DNA of 64,000 nucleotides, from positions 1,248,976-1,312,975 of the forward strand of contig RPFO01000027.1 of the NCBI GenBank assembly GCA_009746045.1, given 5' to 3'. This document shows, one piece after another, positions 32,140 to 42,132 of this stretch. A model generated the notes under the pieces. The model saw only the letters and a program-made list of their open reading frames with translations. It ran no database searches and was not told where the DNA came from. Source of the stretch: Mesostigma viride. Lineage: Eukaryota; Streptophyta; Mesostigmatophyceae; Mesostigmatales; Mesostigmataceae. Every line of letters starts with the position of its first letter. Positions within the stretch are counted from its first letter, which is position 1. Both the position numbers and the translations under genes were made by a program.

Positions 32140-35100
32140 TTACTTGTTTTTGAGAGAGGCCTTGTATTCAGACAACAGACGGGCACACCCTTCCAACTCT
32201 TTCTCGGAGAACCAACTGTTCTCTACATCTGTCCTGGAATACATCCATTTGACGCGGTATTGGCGGAGGTTTCCGCGACCCTTCTTGACGTCGCGGTGGC
32301 CAATGATTGCAGCCACTTCATCCTCCACGTCTCCCGTCTCCGGATTGTGTTCCAAGGGCGCCGGAGGGGTCTCCCGTCCCTGAAACGAACTCTGGTGGTA
32401 GAGCTTGAGTTGATTGCGGTGGAAAACACCGGAGGTGCCCCATGTTTCAGGGACAGCTACGCGAAAGGTGACATCACCGCGCTGCTCCACTACCTTATAG
32501 GGTCCAAGGAAGTGAGGGCGCAGTTTTACCTTGAGATCAGCTTCGACCTTGTGAGCAAAACGGCCGAGCTGGGGACCTTCTACCAGAACAAGATCGCCTA
32601 CCTGAATAGGCGGAGTGCGACGGTCAAGGGAGGCGCGGATGCGGGCCATGTACTTCTGTCGAGCGGCACGATAGCCGATCACTGCGCTCTCATGGGACTT
32701 AACCATCTTACTCAACAGCTCATTCACTCCTTGAATGGTGCTGCGCTTGAGTGTGTCCTGGGTAAGAAGGGGACTAGTCAGCAAATCCGTGGGAGTCAAC
32801 GGGTGCTGTCCAGTATCGAGCAGAAAGGGGGTCATCCCATGAGCAGAATGTGGAGAGTTGTTGAGGGAGAACTCTATGAGGGGTAAGTAATCCTCCCAAT
32901 CACCACCATCACTACTCACGTAATGCTTGAGGGCCTCCTCAACCACACGGTTAAGACGCTCAACCAGATGGGAGGACGAACTGTAGTAGGCGGTGCCAAG
33001 GTGTACTTTGGTGCCCAAGGCTGCGAAGAACTCTTGCCAGAAAGAGGCAGTGAACAGCTTATCACGATCAGCAATGAACTGCCGGCTAAGACCATGATAT
33101 CTGAAAACGTTCTGCAGGTATAATAGGGCACAGTCACGGGAGGTGAGGGTCAAGGGACATGGCACCAAGTGGCAGCGCCTAGTAAGGCGATCCACAAAAA
33201 CAAGGATCTGAGCATTGCCCTTAGGGGACTTCTTAAATGGGCCTACGAAGTCCATCATAATGCTGTCCCACGGGCGCAATGGGTCAGGGATCTCTTGGGG
33301 CTCCGCTTGGGACCCGGTATTACGGGGCTTCATAATCTGACAAGACTGGCACGTACGAACGTATTCCTCGGCGTCGCGACGCATATGTGGCCAGTAGTAC
33401 GACCGGCGGAGGATCTCCACTAGGCGCTGGGAGCCCTTGTGACCGCCCAGAGCAGCGTCATGGAGCTCGTAAAGAAGGGATGGGCGACATAAGGCTGGAA
33501 CGTACAATTTCCACGCTTCAGACGGGAGCTGGACGTACAGAAAACCTCCCTCGAACCGACAAGGATAGTCTCCCATCCGTTGGGGGTGAGCAGCTACAGC
33601 GGCTTGTGCCTCTGGCTCGGTTACCGTGAAACGACTAATCAGCCGCTCGAGGTCAGAGTCAGGCATGGCGACGTCGGTGTCGGCTTTTGGCTTGAAAACG
33701 TCAGCCGCAGCCTTACCGAATAATAGGGGCTCCCCCACAGGTTCTAAAGGTTTATAAACCTGTTTGGCCACATGACACAGAGGGACGCGCAAAAGTTTTT
33801 GAATCTCTGGGTCAGATCCCTCCCCCCTACCGGAGGTATAGACCTGCCCTCAGGCGCAAGAGGACAGTAGGACTGCAAGTCGGGCAGGGCCATGGGGACA
33901 TGAAATAAGTCATGATATTCCTCGGTGTCCGGGGTAGCACCATAGGATGGTACAATTGGGATAGGAGAGGGGACCACCGTGGTATTCAGCACGTCCATGT
34001 CAGAGTAAAAGAAATAGTCAGAGCGCCGGGACAGCGCGTCTGGGACAATGTTTTCAGCCCCCTTTACATATTGGATTTTAAAAGGGGCAAACTGGGCTAG
34101 AAATTCCAGCCAACGGGCCATGCGGGGCACCAGATTGGGTTGTGTCAGCACGTGTGTTAAAGGGCGGTGGTCCGTATGAATTATCAGGCGATACGGGTCT
34201 GCCTCATTGGTCTCACTCAAGGCCACATCAAATTGCGCGCCCAGCAGATGGTGTTTCCACGTATGGCAGCAGTAAACGAGAGCCAAGAGCTCTTGTTGAT
34301 GTACGGGGTAGTTGCGCTCTGCAGGAATCATAGTGCGTGAGATGTACTCTATCGGTTGTAGGCCGTTTCCATGGTCCTGGAGTAGCACACCGCCGATGGC
34401 CACCTTGCTGGCATCGCACGCCACCACAAAATGTTTGCTGGGGTCAGGCAAGATCAGCACCGGGGCTGTGGTCAGACGGGACTTGAGAAGGTCAAAGGCT
34501 TGCTGGCACTCCGGCGTCCAATCAAAGGGCACGTCCTTCTTCAAGAGGTGATTAATCGGAGCGGCAATGGTTGCAAAGCGGGGGATAAATCGCCTATAGT
34601 AGGATGCCATTCCTAGGAAGCTACGAATGCTCTTGACGTCCGTTGGGACAGGCCATTCTTGTACAGATGCGATTTTCTCAGGATCTGTGGCGACACCCTT
34701 ATCGGACAGGATGTGGCCGAGAAATGGTACACTTCGGCCAGCACGAACCTTGGCTCGGCGGGCCCACAAATGGTTGGCTTCCATAATGTCGAGAACAGCT
34801 TGTACATCCTCACAATGATCATCAAAGGTTCGAGAATAAATGAGGATGTCGTCCATATATGGTACAGCGCATTGTCGTTTGTGAGGTGCAATGGGGACAG
34901 GAGCAGCAGTTGGATCTGGGTCTTTGAGGTCCTGAGGCACTTGGGGCAGTAGAGACGTGCCCATGACAGGACGTAGAACTTCATTCATCAACATCTGAAA
35001 GCTGGCAGGAGAATTACAGAGACCCATGGCTGCTACTCTGAATTGGTAGTGGCCGAATGGGGTGGCGAAGGCCGTTTTTGCGCAATCTTCGGGAGCGATA

Positions 35101-35657
35101 CGCAACTGCCAAAAGCCATCTGCACAATCTAGGACAGTAAAGCACGTTGCACCTTGGACTTTGTTGAAAATGTCATCTATCCTAGGAAGGGGGTATTTTG
35201 ACTTGATGGTAATATCATTCAGCTTTCGGTAGTCCGTAACTAGTCGCCACTTGCCGTTGGGCTTGGGGACCAGAAGGACACCTGCGGAGAAGGGACTATT
35301 ACTGGGTTCTATAAGACCAGAGTCTAGCAGGGAAATGAGGATTTGCTTGAGCTCCTTGAGCTCGCTTGGGCCCATTCTATACATTGGTGAGTGTGTGGGT
35401 GCCGCACCTGGTTTGAGATGAATGCGATGGAGCACAGCGCGGGCCGGGGGATAAGCAGGTGTTCGCTCCTCAAACGTCTTGGAGGAATCGATGATCTTAT
35501 CAAAGCGGGCCTGTTCCTCTGTTGTGAATCCTATGCCCATCTCGTTCAGAGCAGCGACGAGGGGATCGATGCATGCCGGGTCAGCCATAAGCTGCAATAC
35601 AAAACACTGAAGCTCTCCTTCCTGTTTGACCAGCTCACGAAGTTCCTCACGGGTCAT
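32140..35657 (-). CDS. Element 3 pol: reverse transcriptase, RNase H, integrase, chromodomain; one frameshift
   Basis: The first frame (35657-33744) holds RT with SPMYRMGPSELKELK, GKWRLVTDYRKLN, FTVLDCADGFWQLRI and the catalytic YMDD near 34850-34860, then RNase H with ACDASKVAIGGVLLQD and HTDHRPLTHVL. The second frame (33792-32140) holds the integrase zinc finger (H..H..C..C, CQSCQIM) and core DFVGPF, ADRDKLF and LVERLNR (D,D,E). It ends in a chromodomain with DEVAAIIGHRDVKKG and YRVKW. The shift lies in the 48-bp overlap near 33790, next to an AAAAG/TTTTTG run. Whether it is mutation or programmed cannot be told from one copy. The protein copies the RNA and integrates the DNA; the chromodomain probably guides it to chromatin. 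Confidence 0.9.
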
Positions 35658-35669
35658 GAGGACTTCGTC

Positions 35670-36416
35670 CCATTACAATTCGTTCAAGTGGCCCGCCGGA
35701 GCGGCTGTACAATTTTTCCCAGTGAGCGCGCTGCCAAGTGTACTTGTGGGCAAATTTTTAGGTGCCCCGTCACTTCGAGGTACTAAAAATTAGGCTACGG
35801 TACGAATTCAGCGAATTTCAGCGAATTTTCAGTCGAACCAAAGGAAGTGACGCCAACTACCAAAAAGTTTCCGTTACGAATTTTCAGCCCAACACTCGCG
35901 CAAAATGAAGTGACGGCAACTACCAAAAAGTTTCCGTTACTACGAATTTTCACTCCCACACGTTTGCACAAGAGGAAGTGACGGCAACTACCAAAAAGTT
36001 TCCGTTACGAATTTTCAGTCCCACACTTCGCGCAAATTTTAGTAGGGCTGCACGCAAGCTACCTTTCAAAATTTTGCGCTAGTATGGAACGCATTTCATT
36101 CGTCTGGAGGAACGCTGCCCGCCAACTACCCCCGTTCAGAATGTTCCGCCGAAATTTACTTGAGATTTGGAAATCTGAACGTGCGCGCAAATTTTAGTAG
36201 GGCTGCACGCAAGCTACCTTTCAAAATTTTGCGCAAGTATGGAACGCAATTCATTCGTCCGGAGGAATGCTGCTCGTCAACTGCCCCCGTTCAGAAAGTT
36301 GCGCCGAACTTTACTTGAGATTTGGAAATCTGAACGTGCGGTTGGAGTTTCGCGGGGAAACCCAAGTTCCCTAGTAATTCACCAATGACGCGCTTCGAAC
36401 ACTTGTCCGCTAAAAC
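35670..36416 (-). repeat. Element 3 spacer between protease and RT with tandem repeats
   Basis: No coding frame. Three copies (about 35845-36030) of GAAGTGACGGCAACTACC followed by AAAAAGTTTCCGTTACG. Then two copies of a 160-bp unit (about 36024-36185 and 36182-36345) starting GCGCAAATTTTAGTAGGG and ending AATCTGAACGTGCG. In element 2 protease and RT are fused in one frame, so this is inserted sequence or a rearrangement in element 3. Confidence 0.75.
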
Positions 36417-37019
36417 CTAAGCAGCCCCTCCGGCTGGCCACTTAAACGAAACTTGATGCAGGGAGCGAATATGACAAGGATCAACAGCTTGCGTAACGTC
36501 CACCACAGTGGCCTGGGTAACATCATAGTACCTGTCGGGGAGCCAGTGGGTGCCGTCGGGGAACCAGACAATCATGGTGTCATGGTTAATCTGTACCTTG
36601 TTGTCTTGCAGCCAGTCTAATCCTAGCAATATATCGGCTGCTGTAATCGGGCCGACAGTGGCAAGGACATCAATTGGGGTCCCGTTCACAACAGGTCGCA
36701 GCTTCACAGTTCCTGTGGAGACACTCGTTCGCCCATCCGCATAGTGGATGGCAACAGGAACATCATGTGGGACTGGAGTTAATCCTAGGCGCTGTACAAG
36801 GGCATCACTCACGAAGGTGCAGGCGGCACCGTTATCTACTAATAGCTTTACCGTCATAACCTCGGTAGTGGCGAGGGTTGGGTCGGTGACGGTCGCAGGC
36901 ACTGGGAGTCCTGCTGTAAAAAGAAGCAAGGGGTGCACGCGAGGAGGTGAGGGTGGGGTCGCTTCGCCCAGTCGCGTGGTATATATTGGCAAAAATACTG
37001 GGGCGGGGTCTGACCGCAA
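36417..37019 (-). CDS. Element 3 aspartic protease
   Basis: 200 residues on the minus strand. The core reads MTVKLLVDNGAACTFVSDAL, then VAIHYADGRTSVSTG, then PITAADILLGLDWL and IVWFPDGTHWL. This is a retropepsin-like fold with the second-half hydrophobic-hydrophobic-Gly motif (ILLGLDW). The active-site triplet is DNG instead of DT/SG, which is unusual. It is separate from RT, and its stop lies before the repeat spacer. It starts just downstream of gag (gag stop at 37040) in another frame. It would cut Gag and Pol if active. Confidence 0.75.
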   Translation of the reverse strand: MRSDPAPVFLPIYTTRLGEATPPSPPRVHPLLLFTAGLPVPATVTDPTLATTEVMTVKLLVDNGAACTFVSDALVQRLGLTPVPHDVPVAIHYADGRTSVSTGTVKLRPVVNGTPIDVLATVGPITAADILLGLDWLQDNKVQINHDTMIVWFPDGTHWLPDRYYDVTQATVVDVTQAVDPCHIRSLHQVSFKWPAGGAA

Positions 37020-37039
37020 GGTGCCCCCGTCTTGGCCGT

Positions 37040-38884
37040 CTACTCTTCCCCCTCCCCCAAAGGCGGTTCACGGGAGAAAGAGTCGAACACCGCCTTACCA
37101 CCGAGTAGACCGGAAGGCGGCTCGTCGGCGGGTAGGCTGCCAGCGGGGTTCTGCGGTTGAACATCCACCTCATTCAGCGGGCGCGGCGCACGCTGAGTCG
37201 GACCAGCCGTAGGTAGGGTATTGGTCGGGCGCTGAAAAGGAACGGGGCGGCCGGTCGGAGCCGGAGAGCGCTGCGGCATTGTAGGAGCGGTAGCCGGGGC
37301 GCCGGCAAGGAAACGAGGGCAAGCACGCTTGATATGCCCAATTTCCTGACAGTGATAGCAGCGGATGCGCGAGGCATCCATCACAGCCAACTCGGCCACA
37401 CGCAAGGGGATCTGAAGCTCATCTACAAACTCGTCCTGGTCGGGGTCATTAATTGCGCCTAACTGATTCACGCTCGCGCGGGCCGTGCGTTGTTGTGGCA
37501 TGATGAGGTCCGCGACTCGAAGGAGATAGGGGCGAATCTGCCGCAGCTGCAGGTCCTGCCATCGGCTTTCAGAAAAGTGGCGGAAGACCTCAGCGAGGAG
37601 TGCTGGATGCAAACCTTCAAGAAAGCGGGCGCGGGCCTCGGCACCTGAGACGTCCTTAAGGCGAGCCAGGCGCAGGTCAAAGTCGGTCATATATGCCGAA
37701 ACATGGCGCTGGCCTTGACGGAGGCGACCGAATTCCAACCGCTCGCGGCGGTCGGCGTCAGGGGGAATACAACGACGCTCTATGCGCGCCATCAGCTCAG
37801 CAACCGAACCAGGGTACGTATGGGAGGCTACTTCTTCACATCCCAGGAGAGAGGCGACAGCACGGTCAAGAGCACGGGTGCGAATGAGGCCTATCTTAAC
37901 AGAGTCAGACAGACGCCAATCGTGGTATTCCTCCCACAGAGAAAATTCCTGATACAATGAGTGTTTCCAATCAAGAATCTGTTGGGCTGTACAATCGAGC
38001 GTCAGTCTAGTGACAGAAAGCGTGGGCAAAGCGGGAGGTTTGCGGTCTTTACCACCAGGACGGCGGGGACCACTCACCTCAACATATCGAGCCCACGGAG
38101 GGAGCGAATCATCACCCGCGTTGTCGTCGGCGGGTTCCTCACCATTGTCGCTGGGACACAAGTCCGGTACGTCGTCGACCGGGTCGTAGGACGGGATCGG
38201 AGCACGGGCAGGAATACCAGGCGCAGAACGGGCGCCTCGGGTAGCCATGCGTGACCGAGGGCGAGCAGAGTGTGTCTCATAATAGAATTGATGGTCGTAC
38301 AAGGGATCTGAGGGATGCATGGTACTGAAATCAGCGTTAGCCTCAATGTCGGCTACGCGAGTGTGAGTGTGGGCCATGGAATAGGGCCAATTGGCCAGCT
38401 CAGAAATGGCCTCTGTACGAGGAATAGCGGGACGTGCTACCCGACCACCGATGGGGGCGGACAGACGCACAGATGACGGTGGGTGAGCACGCAATCCCGG
38501 GCGCAGGCTAGCACGAGGGGCTACTGATGCGACAGGATATTGGCCGACAATTCGCCCAACATGTAACTGGGTTTGTGGGCTAGCACTGCCACCACCACGC
38601 CCGCGACCAACCGGAGAGGTGCGAGGGATAGCTACCTGGGGCTGATCAGGGGTAAGGTGTAGAGTGGGCTCGGTAGCCGCAGGGGATTGGTTTGCTGTCC
38701 TGTCATTAATAGGAGCGGTCTCGGGTGGGACTACACTAGCAGCCGGTGCAGGGACAGGCTGAGGGGGCCGTGCCTGGGGTTGGCCGGCCTGATGGGACCG
38801 GGTACGCTGACTCACAGCGTCTGCATTGTCTACTCCTGCCTGCCTAGGCGGATGTTGACTATGATCGGCCATTTGTTTATGCAC
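37040..38884 (-). CDS. Element 3 gag
   Basis: An open frame of 614 residues. The N-terminal 260 are Pro/Gln/Arg-rich and disordered (MADHSQHPPRQAG). The capsid region includes LTLDCTAQQILDWKHSLYQE, SYPGSVAELMARI-like blocks (HTYPGSVAELM), ERLEFGRLRQGQRHVSAYM and FLEGLHPALLAEVFRHF. A CCHC zinc knuckle CYHCQEIGHIKRAC follows, then a Pro-rich tail with LLGGKAVFD. The capsid blocks line up with those of elements 1 and 2 but are divergent. It forms the particle and packages the RNA. The start MHKQMAD at 38884 follows an AT-rich leader and fits. Confidence 0.88.
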   Translation of the reverse strand: MHKQMADHSQHPPRQAGVDNADAVSQRTRSHQAGQPQARPPQPVPAPAASVVPPETAPINDRTANQSPAATEPTLHLTPDQPQVAIPRTSPVGRGRGGGSASPQTQLHVGRIVGQYPVASVAPRASLRPGLRAHPPSSVRLSAPIGGRVARPAIPRTEAISELANWPYSMAHTHTRVADIEANADFSTMHPSDPLYDHQFYYETHSARPRSRMATRGARSAPGIPARAPIPSYDPVDDVPDLCPSDNGEEPADDNAGDDSLPPWARYVEVSGPRRPGGKDRKPPALPTLSVTRLTLDCTAQQILDWKHSLYQEFSLWEEYHDWRLSDSVKIGLIRTRALDRAVASLLGCEEVASHTYPGSVAELMARIERRCIPPDADRRERLEFGRLRQGQRHVSAYMTDFDLRLARLKDVSGAEARARFLEGLHPALLAEVFRHFSESRWQDLQLRQIRPYLLRVADLIMPQQRTARASVNQLGAINDPDQDEFVDELQIPLRVAELAVMDASRIRCYHCQEIGHIKRACPRFLAGAPATAPTMPQRSPAPTGRPVPFQRPTNTLPTAGPTQRAPRPLNEVDVQPQNPAGSLPADEPPSGLLGGKAVFDSFSREPPLGEGEE

Positions 38885-38974
38885 GCAAGAATTTAATTAC
38901 TAATAGTTATTGAATTAAACACAAGGGGTCTCACTAGTGCCGCTATATAGAAGGAAGAACGGTCAAGACGTTAT

Positions 38975-39471
38975 CTAGCCCTCGATATTTACGGGGTCCG
39001 TCATGGGACCGTCTGAGGTACGGTGCACGTACTCCTCGCCGCCGAAAACCGTAAAGTCACTAGTAGGGGCAGGCTCCAGGCGTGCGGCGCGCGCGATGGC
39101 TTCAATGACCCAGATACTACGGAGGAGGTACCCGCCGCCAATTGTGCGGATGGCCGTACGCCGAGGCCGCGGGCCGGCCGGGCGTGACTTTGGGAGTACG
39201 AGTGACGCGAGGACGTTAGGGGCCGCGGGTTCCACAAATGGAGGAGACTTGCGTCGTCCTCGTGGGAGAACAGTGCGCGGTAAACTAGATGGGCGTGGGC
39301 TGTCTGATGATACGACTCGCCGTAGCCGTGCACTCGTTTGCGGATGAGCTTGACAGCCGCGCGGTACCGGGCCGTTAACTCGCGAGCTTTCTCGCCAGGG
39401 TAGGCGTTTTCCAGTGTTAGAATGTCGATTTCCTTTGGGGATAATCCCTTACGAGGAAAGGGGACCCCCAT
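38975..39471 (-). CDS. Element 3 ORF X, unknown, probably frameshifted
   Basis: A small ORF between the leader ORF and gag, seen only in element 3. The first frame (from 39471) reads MGVPFPRKGLSPKEIDILTL, then a basic helix-like part (ARELTARYRAAVKLIRKRVH) and HAHLVYRALFSHED. Near 39240 the sense appears to pass to another frame (ASLVLPKSRPAGPR, IWVIEAIARAARLEPA) ending at 38975. I do not recognise it. The helix-rich N-terminus could be structural or nucleic-acid binding, but that is a guess. Confidence 0.45.
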
Positions 39472-39735
39472 GCTGGGGTACCATTTTGGGGGTACAATAG
39501 CGACACGAAATAAAAATCAAGCCCACTGGGGTCAGTGACTTGATGATTTTAGGCCTCTAAGAAAGAAGTAGGCCAAAACAAATTAGAAACAATAAAGCAT
39601 GATTTAATTAAGCAACACTACTCGGGTCTACCGCCTGTATCCTTATCATGGCCTGTTTATTTTCCCTCTATCAGTACTGCTAACCACCCAATACGAGGCG
39701 GGGGTGACTACTGGCACGCGTCACCCTTGTACTCC

Positions 39736-40164
39736 CTAACTAGATGTCGTAAACGGCTGGGACGATTGTCCTACTTGTCTAGTGACTTGTGACAAGGCAG
39801 GAGAGGGACACGGTTCAGGAGACGGAATGACAGGGGTACATCGAGCGCGGCGAGTAGGGTTGGTGACCGGGTGCCCACGTCTATGGAGTCCTTCTGGGGC
39901 ACGCAAGTTATCTATAAGGTATTCATATGCTGCATCCAATGAGTGGAAACCTGGGTATTCACACTGTGGGATCCCTGAGGTTAAGTTACTGGCTGTAACC
40001 CAACTAAGTACTATGCCTGCAAACGTAGGGGTGATTACAGCATAGAAGGGGTAGTTACTACCTGTACCACTGGGACGCCAAATGGAACTAAGATCACGGG
40101 GTACTCGTTTCTTACTATGGGATGCAGAGGATTGGGAAGAGCTAGCAGATTGGGGCACACGCAT
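39736..40164 (-). CDS. Element 3 leader ORF, RNase H1 hybrid-binding (viroplasmin-like) domain protein
   Basis: 142 residues on the minus strand. A basic Ser-rich start (MRVPQSASSSQSSASHSKKR) leads to a domain at about 39-85 with YPFYAVITPTFAGIVLSW, a TASNLTSG loop and YPGFHSLDAAYEYLIDN. The spacing of Phe-Tyr-Ala-Val, GIxxSW, Phe-x-Ser-Leu and an Ala-x-x-Tyr-Leu helix fits the caulimovirus viroplasmin/RNase H1 N-terminal domain. The Pro/Ser-rich tail is disordered. It is the same place and domain as in elements 1 and 2 but far diverged in sequence, so the domain has been kept across old lineages. Confidence 0.75.
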   Translation of the reverse strand: MRVPQSASSSQSSASHSKKRVPRDLSSIWRPSGTGSNYPFYAVITPTFAGIVLSWVTASNLTSGIPQCEYPGFHSLDAAYEYLIDNLRAPEGLHRRGHPVTNPTRRARCTPVIPSPEPCPSPALSQVTRQVGQSSQPFTTSS

Positions 40165-41421
40165 TATGATACCATATTACTAATGACAGCCTACTCAAGC
40201 ACATACCTTGGTAACTGAAAGGGCCAGAGGGGGACCGTGTGCAGGGTGGGTAGGTTTTTCTCAGGGGGTAGTAGCAAAGGCCTGTTTCAAACAAGCAGCG
40301 CAAGCATGCACACCACTCGGTTAACGGGGTGATACTAACCCGTAACCCACAGCACAATTACCACCTGTTTTTAGTGAAATTTCGGCAGCATTTCCCCTGT
40401 ACAGTGGGGGAATGCTGGCCTCCTTGAAGCCATGGCTGGGTCGTCACCGTCTTGGGCCCTTCACCACTTGGGCCCTTCACCAATGGACGAAAAACAGAAA
40501 ACAATGCTGGCGACCCTTGGCGTCCTGGCTCGTAGCCGTCTCGTGTGAAAATGGAGACAAAATCACACAAACAGGTCCTAACTGCGCATGCCAGGGCAAG
40601 ACATCATTCCTACAATATTCCTAAGCACTAGACTCGCAGCAGGGACACTAGCAATGCGTGAATTCAATCCAGTTCACACAATGTGGTTCTAATTTGACGA
40701 CTCAAGTCTCTCCGCTTTACTGGGTCAAAAACAAGCAATATTCCACCATGCAATTTGAGCGATTCCAACTACGGCCAAGCAAGGGAAGGGTCTCCCCTAC
40801 TTGCTAATTCGTTTTCGAAAGGAAAGGGCGATTAAAACCTAAAGAAATCGTCTAATTTCGGGCAGGGCCTGCCCTTCCATTAACCGTAATGCTACCGAGG
40901 TGATACGACCAATTTTCCACTAGAATTTGCCAAGTCGGGTCCAGATGCTGCGCCTTTACAGGGCCAAAGAGTCTAAAAAGATTCGTTAAAAGACTTGCAA
41001 AAAGGTTCGTCAAAAGACTGCAAAAAGGTTCGTCAAAAGACTGCAAAAAGGGTTCGTTAAAAGACTGCAAAAAGGTTCGTGAAGGGAAAAACTGCAAAAA
41101 GATTCGTAACAAGATTCCAAAAACGGGGCGATCTGATTTCGATTTACTACGTTAGCACTAAGTATTAAGACAGAAGCTTGCAAGGCTTCGATCTGCCAAA
41201 TTTTACTGAGTATCCGGTGTCCTCTCTAGGAATCCTCTCTAGGAAGCAGCACTTGGGATCCAACTCAGTGGGCTAGGCGTACCTTGTAGCTTGCCCGATT
41301 TGTTGACTTCGGCAGTTCGGCTGACGACCGAATATTGAATAATGAAATTAATGACTTCAATGCGGCGCGTTTGGCCGTTGCAGCCCTGTGCAGTCCAGCA
41401 CGGGCGCTCCTCCGAGTCCAA
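40165..41421 (-). other. Element 3 5' leader with tandem repeat and putative primer-binding site
   Basis: A long untranslated leader. About five copies of AAAAGACTGCAAAAAGGTTCG (shortened here by one base per copy in places) lie at 40977-41108. The bases directly after the 5' LTR on the minus strand (TTGGACTCGGAGGAGC) are the likely primer-binding site but do not match initiator tRNA-Met. No coding frame recognised. Confidence 0.6.
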
Positions 41422-42010
41422 TGTTACGTCCGGACCTGTGATCAGACCCGGGTCGGGTCCTGATCAAGGTATCAGGAAAGAATCTTTAACCCGTTGGACA
41501 ATGGGTTGCAACTTGGAAATCTCGCGTGCCAACGTCTTTATTTCATTAATAATAAACGGGTCCGGGGCCAACTACAATCGGGACAAGAGGGGGAAGAACT
41601 AAATGGATGACGCAGGCTCAGGAAGCATGAACGCGTGGGAAGGTTGGGCCACCTTCCCCATCCATATACTTTGACAACCGCGTGGCTTGCGGCGCCGCCA
41701 CGCGCTACAACTTGTCTCTTGACCACACGAACAGACACCGGGCCAACCGGCCCTGAACAAACATAGACTTAGGGTCGTTTGGCACACACACAAACTATCT
41801 GACGACTCTTGGTCGGCTCAGAAGTGTGCAAAGTAGTGTGCCACGACTATACTTCTAACACACCAAACGGACAGTGACCGGGCCGGTCCCCTCCGATCGG
41901 CACAAGCTATTACTCTAAAAATACTTGTCCGTTTTGTCCGCTTCCAGCGGCGGACTGTCACACGTTGATCACTTTATCATGCTACAGTATTGTTGCCTTG
42001 GGATGCAACA
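41422..42010 (-). repeat. Element 3 5' LTR
   Basis: 589 bp, pairs with 27685-28278. It lacks an 8-bp segment present in the 3' LTR near 28030 and has a 2-bp insertion near 41911. Confidence 0.92.
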
Positions 42011-42132
42011 CCATAGTGATTAGAGGGGCTCATCTATAATATTATAGTATTATATATAATAATAGACAGTAGATGTTGTCTTGACCTTTGTTTTTTGCTT
42101 CCTTCTCTTCTTGTGGTTGTGGTACGGTAACC

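Larger units (their letters stand above)
27685..42010 (-). mobile_element. Element 3: Ty3/gypsy chromovirus nested in element 2
   Basis: LTRs 27685-28278 and 41422-42010 are flanked by the 5-bp duplication CCATA (27680-27684 and 42011-42015). Orientation is minus, from the polypurine tract beside 28278 and the gene order. From 5' to 3' on the minus strand: leader ORF, ORF X, gag, protease, RT-RNase H, integrase-chromodomain, post-pol ORF. LTRs differ at a few sites, including an 8-bp and a 2-bp indel. It sits in the gap between the leader ORF and gag of element 2. Protease is separated from RT by about 760 bp of repeats, unlike in element 2. Confidence 0.9.

Noticed and set aside
36550..36859. 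Plus-strand frames over the element 3 protease
   Set aside because: Antisense shadows of a recognisable retropepsin frame.
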